In this document: piece by piece, positions 54,012 through 62,593 of the stretch | Position numbering within the stretch: the stretch's first letter is position 1 | Layout: every line of letters begins with the position of its first letter | Assembly: GCA_050186725.1 (NCBI GenBank) | Contig: JBFWYG010000001.1 | Coordinates: 62,001-126,000 of the forward strand | Source: JADJYF01 sp050186725 | Lineage (GTDB): Bacteria; Pseudomonadota; Gammaproteobacteria; Ga0077536 | DNA: 64,000 nucleotides | Direction: 5' to 3' | Made by a program: the position numbers and the translations under genes | Notes under the pieces: generated by a model | Seen by the model: the letters and a program-made list of their open reading frames with translations, nothing else | Told to the model about the DNA's origin: nothing | Databases searched by the model: none

Positions 54012-55107
54012 CTATAGTCCCATCTTCAAGCTGGCTTCGATGAACATGTCCAGGCCACCGTCCAGCACCGCCTGCGGGTTGCCGGTCTCGACGTCGGTGC
54101 GCAAATCCTTGATGCGCGACTGGTCGAGCACGTAGGAGCGGATCTGGTGGCCCCAGCCGATGTCCGACTTGCTGTCCTCGATCGCCTGCTGCGCTTCCTG
54201 GCGCTTCAACAGTTCGAGCTCGTAGAGCTTGGCGCGCAGCATCTTCATCGCCTGGTCGCGGTTCTTGTGCTGCGAGCGTTCGTTCTGACACTGCACCACG
54301 GTGTTGGTCGGAAGGTGCGTGATGCGCACCGCCGAATCGGTCTTGTTGACGTGCTGACCGCCCGCGCCGCTGGCGCGATAGGTGTCGGTGCGGAGATCTG
54401 CCGGGTTGATCTCGATCTGGATGTTGTCGTCGATCTCGGGCGAGACGAACACCGAGGCGAACGAGGTGTGACGGCGGTTGCCGGAATCGAACGGCGACTT
54501 GCGCACCAGGCGATGCACGCCGGTCTCGGTGCGCAGCCAGCCGAAGGCGTATTCGCCGCTGAACTTCACCGTCGCGCTCTTGATGCCCGCCACTTCGCCG
54601 GCGGAGGCCTCGAGCAACTCCGGGTTGAAGCCGCGCCGCTCGCCCCAGCGCAGGTACATGCGCAGCAGCATTTCGGCCCAGTCCTGCGCCTCGGTGCCGC
54701 CGGAGCCGGCCTGGATGTCGAGAAAGGCGTTGTTGGGATCCATCTCGCCGGCGAACATGCGCCGGAACTCGAGATCGGCGAGTTCGGCCTCGGCGCCGGC
54801 GATGTCGGTCTGCACCGCGCTCGCGGTGTCGGCGTCGTCTTCTTCGGCGGCGAGATCGAGCAGGTCGCGGGCGTCGAGCAGACGCTGCGAGAGCTTGTCC
54901 AGCGTCACCACCACGCGTTCCAGCGCGACGCGTTCGCGGCCCAGTTCCTGGGCACGCTCGGGATTGTCCCAGACCTTGGGTTCGGCGAGTTCCCGTTCGA
55001 CCTCGGTCAGGCGGTCGGCCTTTTCAGCGTAGTCAAAGATACCCCCGTAGGGCTTCGATACGGGACTGCATGTCCTTGATGGCGCTGTAGGCGGGATTGA
55101 GTTCCAT
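54012..55107 (-). CDS. prfB: Peptide chain release factor 2 with programmed +1 frameshift
   Basis: 364-residue RF2, which reads UGA and UAA. It is encoded in two frames: codons 1-24 from ATG 55107 to the in-frame UGA (55035-55033), then +1 shift into the long frame from 55034 down to 54012. The shift site has the classical elements CGGGGG, TAT, CTT TGA C. The SPF codon-recognition motif (KSPFDSG) and the GGQ peptide-release motif (GAGGQHVNKTDSA) are intact. The family length confirms that both pieces belong to one protein. A promoter is at 55142-55170. Confidence 0.95.
55032..55047 (-). promoter_or_regulatory. Programmed +1 frameshift site of prfB
   Basis: Minus-strand CGGGGGTATCTTTGAC: an SD-like G run, then CTT followed by TGA C. 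Low RF2 levels favour slippage and read-on, giving autoregulation as established for E. coli prfB. Confidence 0.93.
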
Positions 55108-55141
55108 GACGGCTCGCGAGTGACTGTGAGGCAGGGCAGAC

Positions 55142-55170
55142 ATTGTAACGACTGGCTTCGGAGAGGCCAA
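55142..55170 (-). promoter_or_regulatory. Sigma-70-like promoter of prfB-lysS
   Basis: Minus-strand TTGGCC (55170-55165) and TACAAT (55147-55142) with exactly 17 bases between them. Transcription would start about 28 bases before ATG 55107. It lies in the short gap between recJ and prfB. Confidence 0.6.
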
Positions 55171-55176
55171 CGCGGC

Positions 55177-56946
55177 TTACAGCGACGCGGCGTAGTCGAC
55201 CACCAGCTGCACCGTCTCCACGCCGCCGTAGTCGTTGACGTCGAGCTTGTACACGGCGTGGATCGTCTCGGCGCGCGCGAACCACGGCTCACCCGCCGCG
55301 CCGAAGGCGATCGCGGCCAGCGTGCCGCGCGCGCCGCGCGGCGCGAGCACGAGCTTGGCATGCCGTCCACCGACCACCCGTCGGTCGGTGATGGTGAATT
55401 CGCCCTCGAAGCGCGGCTCGGGAAAGCCCTGGCCCCAGGGCGCGATACGCGCCAGTTCGCGCGCCAGTTCGAGCGAGAAGTCACGCTCGCCGAGTTCGCC
55501 ATCGGTGTCGATGCGTCGCTCACGGGTTTCGGCGTCGAGCAGCAGCGCGACCTGCGCGCAGAACGCCGCGCGGAACGGCAGGAGCGCGTCCTCGGCGAGC
55601 GTCAGACCCGCCGCCATCGCGTGGCCGCCGAAACGCGTGAGGAGTTCGGGGTGGCGCGCCGCGACGGCATCGAGCGCGTCGCGGATGTGTACGCCGGGAA
55701 TGGAGCGCGCCGAGCCTTTGATCGTGCCCTCGTCACCGGGCGCGAAGGCGATGGTCGGGCGGTGGAAACGATCCTTGACCCGCGCCGCGACGATGCCGAT
55801 CACACCCTGGTGCCAATCCTCGTCGAACAGGCAGAAGGCCGGCGGCAGTTCACCGCCGAGCGCGGCGCCGAGTTCGCGTTCGATGCTGTCGAAGGCGGTC
55901 TCGCGCATCACGTCCTCGAGCTCGCGGCGCTCGCGGTTCAGCGCGTCGAGCTGTTCGGCGATGGCGGCGCAGCGCGTCGGGTCGTCGGACAACAGGCACT
56001 CGATGCCGAGCGACATGTCGGCCAGCCGTCCGGCGGCATTCAGGCGAGGGCCGAGCGCGAAGCCGAGGTCGCTCGCCGCGAGCCGCGCACGGTTGCGTCC
56101 ACCGACCGTCGCGAGCGCGGCGATGCCCGGCTGACACTGGCCGGCGCGGATGCGCGCGAGTCCCTGCGCCACCAGCCGCCGGTTGTTGTGGTCGAGCGGT
56201 ACCACGTCGGCCACCGTGCCGAGCGCGACGAGATCGAGCAGGCTGGCGAGATTGGGTTCGGTCAGCCCACGGCCGCTGAACCAGCCGCGTTCGCGCAGAT
56301 GCGCGCGCAGCGCCGTCATCACGTAGAAGATCACGCCCACCCCGGCCAGGCACTTGCTCGGAAAGGGCTCGTCGGCCAGGTTCGGATTGACGATGGCGTC
56401 GGCCGCCGGCAGCGCCGCCCCCGGCAGGTGGTGATCGGTGATCACCACGCGCATGCCGAGCGCCTTGGCGCGCGCCACGCCCTCCAGGCTCGAGATGCCG
56501 TTGTCCACCGTGATCAGGAGCGCGGGCGCGCGCTCGGCGGCGAGTTCGACGATGCCGGGGGTCAGGCCGTAGCCGTATTCGAAGCGATTGGGCACGAGGT
56601 AGTCGACCTCGCGCGCGCCCATCGCACGCAGCGCGCGCAGCGCGAGCGCGGTGCTGGTCGCGCCATCGGCGTCGAAATCGCCGACCACCAGGATGCGGCC
56701 GTCGCGCGCCATCTCCTCGGCGATGAGCTCCACCGCGCGCCCGATGCCGCCGAGCGTGCTGGCCGGCAGCAGGCCCTTCAACGAGGTGTCGAGCAGCGCC
56801 GGCGAGGTGATGCCGCGCGCCGCGAGCACGCGACGCGTGACCGCGTGCAGTTCGCCGGGCAGGAAGGCTTCGCCCGGCACGCTGCGCCGGACGATGCGCG
56901 GACGCAGCGCGAAGCGCGCGGGCCCGTCAGTTGGTGACGCGGTCAT
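55177..56946 (-). CDS. recJ: Single-strand DNA exonuclease RecJ
   Basis: 589-residue DHH-family 5'-3' exonuclease acting in recombination and mismatch repair. Phosphoesterase motifs are VGDFDADGAT, TVDNG, VVITDHHLPG, LVALGTVADVVPL and the DHHA1 motif FGGHAMAAGLTL. ATG 56946 overlaps the end of yecA by 20 bases and gives the family start; the frame continues to 57063. Neighbours yecA, rpfE-like, prfB and lysS match the gene order of related gammaproteobacteria. Confidence 0.93.
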   Translation of the reverse strand: MTASPTDGPARFALRPRIVRRSVPGEAFLPGELHAVTRRVLAARGITSPALLDTSLKGLLPASTLGGIGRAVELIAEEMARDGRILVVGDFDADGATSTALALRALRAMGAREVDYLVPNRFEYGYGLTPGIVELAAERAPALLITVDNGISSLEGVARAKALGMRVVITDHHLPGAALPAADAIVNPNLADEPFPSKCLAGVGVIFYVMTALRAHLRERGWFSGRGLTEPNLASLLDLVALGTVADVVPLDHNNRRLVAQGLARIRAGQCQPGIAALATVGGRNRARLAASDLGFALGPRLNAAGRLADMSLGIECLLSDDPTRCAAIAEQLDALNRERRELEDVMRETAFDSIERELGAALGGELPPAFCLFDEDWHQGVIGIVAARVKDRFHRPTIAFAPGDEGTIKGSARSIPGVHIRDALDAVAARHPELLTRFGGHAMAAGLTLAEDALLPFRAAFCAQVALLLDAETRERRIDTDGELGERDFSLELARELARIAPWGQGFPEPRFEGEFTITDRRVVGGRHAKLVLAPRGARGTLAAIAFGAAGEPWFARAETIHAVYKLDVNDYGGVETVQLVVDYAASL

Positions 56947-57634
56947 CGCGGCCGCAGCACCTCTTGAACTTGCGACCGCTGCCGCAGGGACAGGAAGTAT
57001 TGCGGCCGACCTTGGGCTCCTCACGGGCGTAGGGCGTTTCGGACTGCACCAGGCGGAGCGCATCGGGTTCGCTCGCGCGCGCCTCGCGGAACGCCGCCTC
57101 GATGCGCTTCACCGCCGCGATCACCGCGTCGATGGCGGCATCGCGGTCGCTGAACTCTTCCATGATCTCCTCGTCCGTGCCGAGCCCCAGCACGCTCACC
57201 GCCTCGAACAGTTCCGGCTGCTCGTCCATCAAGCCTCCCCAGGCGGGCTCGTCGAAGGCCGCGGCGAGCATGAAGCCGGTGCACCACTCGGCCACGCCCC
57301 AGCAGTCGTCACGCACGCAGATCGGCGCGATGCGCGGCCGCTCGGCGTCCTTGAGACCCGCGGCGATGGCGTTGTTGTGGCGGAAGATCAGCTCGACGAT
57401 GTGTTCGAACTCGTCGCGCCGCGCGAAGGCCGGCGCGTTCTCGGCGTGCTCCATGTCCCACACGCGCGGCAGCCACAGCGAGGGCAGCACGCTGCGCGGC
57501 CCGATCAGCAGGGCGGTCAGGTAGCCGTCCAGCACCGAGACGTCCATGGAGGTGTCCTCCAGCGTCGGATGGGCGAGGAACTCGTCGAGCTCGTCGAGTT
57601 CGGCGTCGGTCAGGGGTTGGGGCGTGAAATCCAT
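56927..57634 (-). CDS. YecA/UPF0149 family protein with SEC-C zinc motif
   Basis: 235-residue protein. The UPF0149 helical domain (LDELDEFLAHPT; SVLDGYLTALLIGP; FMLAAAF near 130) is followed by a linker and the C-terminal SEC-C motif CPCGSGRKFKRCCG, which binds one zinc as in SecA. YecA is thought to interact with SecA or ribosomal partners, but its role is unsettled. ATG 57634 is the family start; an upstream frame reaches 57679. Confidence 0.88.
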   Translation of the reverse strand: MDFTPQPLTDAELDELDEFLAHPTLEDTSMDVSVLDGYLTALLIGPRSVLPSLWLPRVWDMEHAENAPAFARRDEFEHIVELIFRHNNAIAAGLKDAERPRIAPICVRDDCWGVAEWCTGFMLAAAFDEPAWGGLMDEQPELFEAVSVLGLGTDEEIMEEFSDRDAAIDAVIAAVKRIEAAFREARASEPDALRLVQSETPYAREEPKVGRNTSCPCGSGRKFKRCCGRDDRVTN

Positions 57635-57716
57635 GGCGTGGCGTCGTGTGCTGGAACCGCGGGCTGCGAGCGGCCGCATGTTAGCCCGCGCGGCCTCGGC
57701 CTGTCTGCGCCGCGGG

Positions 57717-58703
57717 TCAGTCGTCGGCGAGCACCCGCGCGCGCAGCAGCTCGCGAAACGCGCTCGCGCGCCGCCACAGCCGCCAGCGGGCCGCCCGCGT
57801 CACGCGCACCGCGGCGCGATGCCCACGCAGCAGCACCTCGTCGAGTCGGCCGCGCGCGAGCGCGTCGGTGAGCGGCGCGAGCAGGCGCGCGGTGGCGCGC
57901 GCGGGCTCGCCGTCCGCCGGTTCGAAGTGATCGAGCAGCAGGAGTTCGTGCGCGCCGGCCGTCAGCGCCGCCGACAAGCCGTCGAGCGCGGCATGGTGCG
58001 GCACCTTGGCCGCCGCCGCGCAGGCCGCGAGCAACGCGTCTTCACCGAGCACCGCGGCCGCGGGCGGCGCGACGAGCCGCGGCTGCGCGCCGCCGCCCCA
58101 GGGCCACAGGCTGTTGATGGGCGCGCGCCCGGCGGCCGCGCGCGCCTGGTTGACCGGGGCCTCGTAGAGCAGCATCTGCGTTTCGGTGATGAGTCGATTC
58201 AGATCGCGCGCGCGGCGCAGCGCGCCAAGGTGGGTCTCGACCGCGAGACCGCGCAGCGCGCGCGGCGGCGGCAGCGGCAGGGTGAGCGGTGCATCGAGGC
58301 GCAGGTACCAGCGGCCCGGCGCGGCGCCGCGGCGCACATCGAAGCTTGCGCCGAGCCCGCGCCGCAGATGTTCCAGCAGGGCGTCGGCCTCGTCCGCTTC
58401 GAGGCCGACGGCGTCGACGTCGAACATCACCAGGCGGGTGGGATCGGCGCGCAGGTGCACCGGGTCCAGGCACAACCAGTGCGCGGTTGGCGCCTGCGGC
58501 AGGTCCGCCGCGGCGCGCAGCGCGGCCACGCCCTCGCTGTCGGCGCGCCCGAACCAGGCCAGCACCGCGGCGTCCACGTCGAATTCGGGGTCGGCGTCCA
58601 GCAGCTCGCCGCGCGCCAGCCAGGCGGCCCAGCCGCCGTCCTCGGCGCCGCCGGTGGCAAGGCCGCGAAAGAGATGGGGAACGAGAACCTGGAGGCGCGC
58701 CAC
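57717..58703 (-). CDS. RpfE-like protein of unknown biochemical role
   Basis: 328-residue protein, starting with VARLQVLVPHLFRGL at GTG 58703. Recognisable features are LLDADPEFDVDAAVLAWFGRAD, HWLCLDPVHLRADPTRLVMFD and INSLWPWGGGA, which occur in proteins annotated RpfE-type regulatory protein or, without good evidence, phosphoglycerate mutase. The alkaline-phosphatase-like metal ligands are not evident. Its place beside thrC, recJ, prfB and lysS parallels the rpf region of Xanthomonas, supporting the name. The start is uncertain. Confidence 0.6.
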   Translation of the reverse strand: MARLQVLVPHLFRGLATGGAEDGGWAAWLARGELLDADPEFDVDAAVLAWFGRADSEGVAALRAAADLPQAPTAHWLCLDPVHLRADPTRLVMFDVDAVGLEADEADALLEHLRRGLGASFDVRRGAAPGRWYLRLDAPLTLPLPPPRALRGLAVETHLGALRRARDLNRLITETQMLLYEAPVNQARAAAGRAPINSLWPWGGGAQPRLVAPPAAAVLGEDALLAACAAAAKVPHHAALDGLSAALTAGAHELLLLDHFEPADGEPARATARLLAPLTDALARGRLDEVLLRGHRAAVRVTRAARWRLWRRASAFRELLRARVLADD

Positions 58704-58726
58704 GGCAGCGGCTCGCGGCGCCGGGC

Positions 58727-59854
58727 TCAGAGGTGGTCGAGGATCGCGCGCTTGACCGCGTCGCTCTCGGCGGGGATCTCGATGACCCCGCCGGCGCTCT
58801 GCTTGATCGCGGTGTCCGGATCCTTGAGGCCGTGGCCGGTCAGGGTGCAGGTCACGACGCTGCCTTCGCGAATGCGGCCCGCGGCGATGTCGCGCAGCGC
58901 GCCGCCCAGCGCGATGGCCGAGGCCGGCTCGCAGAAAATGCCTTCCTGCTCGGCCAGCAGGCGCTGCACGTCGAGGATCTCCGCGTCGGTCATGCCCTTG
59001 AACTCGCCACCGGACTCGTTGGCCGCCGCCCAGGCGAGATCCCAGGACTGCGGATTGCCGATGCGGATGGCGGTGGCGATGGTCTCGGGCAGTTCGATGG
59101 GGTGGCCGGCGACGAAGGGCGCCGAGCCCGCGGCCTGGTAGCCGAGCATCACCGGGCGGCTGTCGCTGACCGCAGGGCGCTCGAACTTGCAGGTGTCGTC
59201 GCACCAGGCACAGGCCGCGGTCGCGGGCTTGACCCCGGCGTACTCGCTGAAGCCCGTCCAGTAGGCGCTGATGTTGCCGGCATTGCCGACCGGAATGCAG
59301 TGGTAGTCGGGCGCGCGACCGAGCGCATCGACGATTTCGAACGCGGCGGTCTTCTGACCCTGCAGACGATAGGGGTTGATGGAGTTGACGATGGTCACCG
59401 GCGCGACGTCGGCCATCTCCTTCACGATGCGCATGCCGTCGTCGAAATTGCCCTTGATCTGGATGACCACCGAGCCCTGGATCATGGCCTGCGCGAGCTT
59501 GCCGAGCGCGATCTTGCCTTCGGGAATCAGCACGAAGCAGCGGATGCCGGCGCGCGCCGCGTAGGCCGCGGCCGAGGCCGAGGTGTTGCCGGTCGACGCG
59601 CAGATGATCGCCTGCGCGCCCTCCGCCACCGCCTGGGTGACGGCCATGGTCATGCCGCGATCCTTGAACGAACCGGTCGGGTTCAGCCCCTCGAACTTGA
59701 CGTAGATCTCGCAGCCGCGGCCGTGGGTCCGCGGAATGTTCTCCAGCTTGATCAGCGGCGTGTTGCCTTCGCACAGGCTGATGATGCGCGTGCCCGGCGC
59801 GACCGGCAGGCGGTCGCGGTAGCGTTCGATGAGACCGGTGTAGCGCGCGCTCAC
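58727..59854 (-). CDS. thrC: Threonine synthase
   Basis: 375-residue PLP enzyme that converts O-phosphohomoserine to threonine. PLP Lys64 is in GSFKDRGM, with SLCEGNTPL before and ICASTGNTSASAAAYAARAG binding the cofactor phosphate region. The start is GTG 59854, overlapping the hom stop (GTGA). Third gene of alaC-hom-thrC. Confidence 0.95.
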   Translation of the reverse strand: MSARYTGLIERYRDRLPVAPGTRIISLCEGNTPLIKLENIPRTHGRGCEIYVKFEGLNPTGSFKDRGMTMAVTQAVAEGAQAIICASTGNTSASAAAYAARAGIRCFVLIPEGKIALGKLAQAMIQGSVVIQIKGNFDDGMRIVKEMADVAPVTIVNSINPYRLQGQKTAAFEIVDALGRAPDYHCIPVGNAGNISAYWTGFSEYAGVKPATAACAWCDDTCKFERPAVSDSRPVMLGYQAAGSAPFVAGHPIELPETIATAIRIGNPQSWDLAWAAANESGGEFKGMTDAEILDVQRLLAEQEGIFCEPASAIALGGALRDIAAGRIREGSVVTCTLTGHGLKDPDTAIKQSAGGVIEIPAESDAVKRAILDHL

Positions 59855-61185
59855 GCGAATTCCTCCATACGGATGCGGACGATGTTGGGCGCGATGCCTG
59901 GCAGTCGCGCGATGCGTTCGACCGCGGCGTTCATCGCCGCCTCGGCCACGCGATGGGTGAGGATGATGATCGGCACCGTCGTCTCGCCCTCGGCGGCCTC
60001 GGACTGGCGGATGGCTTCGATGCTGATGCGGAGATCCGCCAGGATGCGCGTGATGTCGGCCAGCACGCCCGGCTGATCGGCGGCCGAGAGCCTGAGGTAG
60101 TAGGCGCTCTCGATGTCGGCCATCGGCAGGATCGGCGCCTCCGACAGGCTGTCGGCGCGGAACGCGAGGTGCGGCACGCGATTGGTCGGGTCGACCGTCA
60201 GCGCGCGCACCACGTCGACGATGTCCGCCACCACCGAGGACGCGGTGGCGTCGGCGCCGGCGCCGGCGCCCGACAGCAGCAGCGGTCCCACCGCGTCACC
60301 ACGCAGCAGGATGCCGTTCATCACGCCGTTGACGTGCGCGAGCATCACGCGTCGCGGCACGAGCGTCGGGTGCACGCGCAGTTCGATGCCCGCGGCGCCG
60401 CGCTTGGCGAAGGCGAGATGCTTGATGCGGTAACCGAGCTGGTCAGCGTGGCGCACGTCGTCCAGGGTGAGCGAGCGTATGCCCTCGACATGCACCTTGG
60501 CGAACTGCAGCGGAATGCCGAAGGCGATGGACGCGAGGATGGTGAGCTTGTGCGCGGCGTCGACGCCGTCGATGTCGAAGGACGGGTCGGCTTCCGCGTA
60601 ACCCAGCGCCTGGGCCTCGGCCAGCACGTCGGCGAAGTTCGCGCCGCGTTCGTACATCGCGGTCAGCATGAAATTGCAGGTGCCGTTGATGATGCCGGCC
60701 AGCCACTCGACGGTGTTGCCGGCCAGCGCCTCGCGCAGCGTCTTGATCACGGGAATGCCGCCGGCGACGGCGGCCTCGAAGGCGACGGTCAGTCCCTGCG
60801 CCTGGGCGCGCGCGAATACTTCGTTGCCGTGCAGCGCGATCAGCGCCTTGTTGGCGGTGACCACGTCCTTGCCGTTGTCGAGCGCGCGCAGCACCAGCGC
60901 CCGCGCGGGATCGGTGCCGCCGATCAGCTCGACCACGATGTCGATGCTCGGGTCGTCGACCACCGCGTAGGGATCGTCGGTGAGGCGGATACCCTCGACG
61001 TCTATCGGGCGCTTGCGCCCGAGGTCGCGCGCGGCGGCCGCCACCACTTCGATGTTGCGCCCGGCGCGGCGCGCGATCTCGTCGCGATTGCGCGCCAGCA
61101 CGTTCAGTGTGCCGCAACCGACCGTGCCGAGACCCAGCACGCCCAGCTTGACCGGCGGCAGCGTCATGCCTCGACGAGCCATCAT
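59851..61185 (-). CDS. hom: Homoserine dehydrogenase
   Basis: 444-residue enzyme reducing aspartate semialdehyde to homoserine. The Rossmann motif is GVLGLGTVGCG, the catalytic region TANKALIALHG and VAGGIPVIKTLREALAGN, followed by INGTCNFML and DGVDAAHKL. The C-terminal ACT domain (about 360-440) senses amino acids, usually threonine. ATG 61185 shares one base with the alaC stop; ATG 61182 is an alternative. Confidence 0.95.
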   Translation of the reverse strand: MMARRGMTLPPVKLGVLGLGTVGCGTLNVLARNRDEIARRAGRNIEVVAAAARDLGRKRPIDVEGIRLTDDPYAVVDDPSIDIVVELIGGTDPARALVLRALDNGKDVVTANKALIALHGNEVFARAQAQGLTVAFEAAVAGGIPVIKTLREALAGNTVEWLAGIINGTCNFMLTAMYERGANFADVLAEAQALGYAEADPSFDIDGVDAAHKLTILASIAFGIPLQFAKVHVEGIRSLTLDDVRHADQLGYRIKHLAFAKRGAAGIELRVHPTLVPRRVMLAHVNGVMNGILLRGDAVGPLLLSGAGAGADATASSVVADIVDVVRALTVDPTNRVPHLAFRADSLSEAPILPMADIESAYYLRLSAADQPGVLADITRILADLRISIEAIRQSEAAEGETTVPIIILTHRVAEAAMNAAVERIARLPGIAPNIVRIRMEEFA

Positions 61186-62378
61186 CAGCCTCCCACGCCC
61201 ACGCCGTTGCGCAGCATGTCCTTGATGCCGCGCAGCGCCTGGCGGCTGCGGTGCGCGTTCTCGATCAGCGCGAAGCGCACGTGGTCGTCGCCGTACTCGC
61301 CAAAGCCGATGCCCGGCGAGACCGCGACCTTGGCTTCGGCCAGCAGCAGCTTGGAGAACTCCAGCGAGCCCATCGCGCGCCACGGCTCCGGAATGCGCGC
61401 CCACACGAACATCGTGCCGCGCGGCTTCTCCACCGGCCAGCTGGCCGCTTCGAGGCCTTCGACCAGCACGTCGCGCCGCTGCTGATACATGTCGCGGATC
61501 TCCGCCACGCAGTCCTGCGGGCCTTCGAGCGCGGCGATGGCCGCGACCTGGATGGGCGTGAACATGCCGTAGTCGAGATAGGATTTCAGCCGCGCGAGCG
61601 CGTACACCAGGTCCGGGTTGCCGACCATGAAGCCGATGCGCCAGCCGGGCATGTTGTAGCTCTTCGACAACGTGAAGAACTCCACGCACACGTCCTTCGC
61701 GCCCGGCACCTGCATGATCGACGGCGCGACGTAGCCGTCGAACACGAGATCGGCGTAGGCCAGATCGTGCACCACGTAGATGCCGTGCTCGCGCGCCACC
61801 GACACCACGTGCTCGAAGAACGCCAGGTCGACGCACTGCGCGGTCGGGTTGCTCGGGAAGTTGAGCAACAGCATCTTCGGCTTGGGCCAGGTGTTCTTGA
61901 TCGCGTTGTCGAGCTCGTGGAAGAAGTCCACGCCCGGGCCGATGGGCACGTGGCGGATGTCGGCGCCGGCAATCACGAAGCCATAGGGGTGAATGGGATA
62001 GGCCGGGTTCGGTACCAGCACCGCGTCGCCGCGGTCGACCGTCGCCATTGCGAGATGGGCGAGGCCCTCCTTCGAGCCGATGGTGACGATGGCTTCCTTG
62101 TCCGGGTCGAGGTCGACCTCGTAGCGCGTCTTGTACCAGTTGCAGATCGCGCGACGCAGGCGCGGAATGCCGCGCGACACCGAGTAGCGGTGCGTGTCGC
62201 CGCGCTGCGCGGCCTCGCACATCTTGTCGACGATGTGTTGGGGCGTGGGCTGATCGGGATTGCCCATGCTGAAGTCGATGATGTCCTCACCGCGGCGGCG
62301 GGCCGCCATCTTGAGGTCGCCGACAACGTTGAACACGTAGGGCGGCAGGCGATCGATGCGCGAAAATCCAGTGCTCAC
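61185..62378 (-). CDS. alaC: AlaC-type alanine (glutamate-pyruvate) aminotransferase
   Basis: 397-residue class I/II aminotransferase. PLP Lys239 is in LSKSYNMPGWRIGF, with NFPSNPTAQ and HDLAYADLVFDGY typical of AlaC. It starts with GTG 62378 and leads the block alaC-hom-thrC, a gene order seen in many gammaproteobacteria. It may supply alanine or balance amino groups for threonine synthesis. Confidence 0.92.
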   Translation of the reverse strand: MSTGFSRIDRLPPYVFNVVGDLKMAARRRGEDIIDFSMGNPDQPTPQHIVDKMCEAAQRGDTHRYSVSRGIPRLRRAICNWYKTRYEVDLDPDKEAIVTIGSKEGLAHLAMATVDRGDAVLVPNPAYPIHPYGFVIAGADIRHVPIGPGVDFFHELDNAIKNTWPKPKMLLLNFPSNPTAQCVDLAFFEHVVSVAREHGIYVVHDLAYADLVFDGYVAPSIMQVPGAKDVCVEFFTLSKSYNMPGWRIGFMVGNPDLVYALARLKSYLDYGMFTPIQVAAIAALEGPQDCVAEIRDMYQQRRDVLVEGLEAASWPVEKPRGTMFVWARIPEPWRAMGSLEFSKLLLAEAKVAVSPGIGFGEYGDDHVRFALIENAHRSRQALRGIKDMLRNGVGVGG

Positions 62379-62593
62379 GGGGACCTGTACGATGTAGAGC
62401 GGGATGAAGAATCAGAACCGGAAACGCTAACTGCTTGACGTAGCGGTGTCAAACCGCGGCATCGGAGCGCGGTGCCCGAGCTGTGACTTGCGACGCACTG
62501 GGCCAAAGGGCACGCGCATGCCTTGGGCGGCTGGGCTAGGATCCTCATCCTGATTCCCCCGCCACGAACGCTCCGGAGCAGCCCTGAAGGGCG

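Noticed and set aside
55033..55035. In-frame TGA in prfB read as a sequencing error or broken gene
   Set aside because: The surrounding CGGGGGTATCTTTGAC is the established programmed frameshift site and the downstream frame is an intact RF2.
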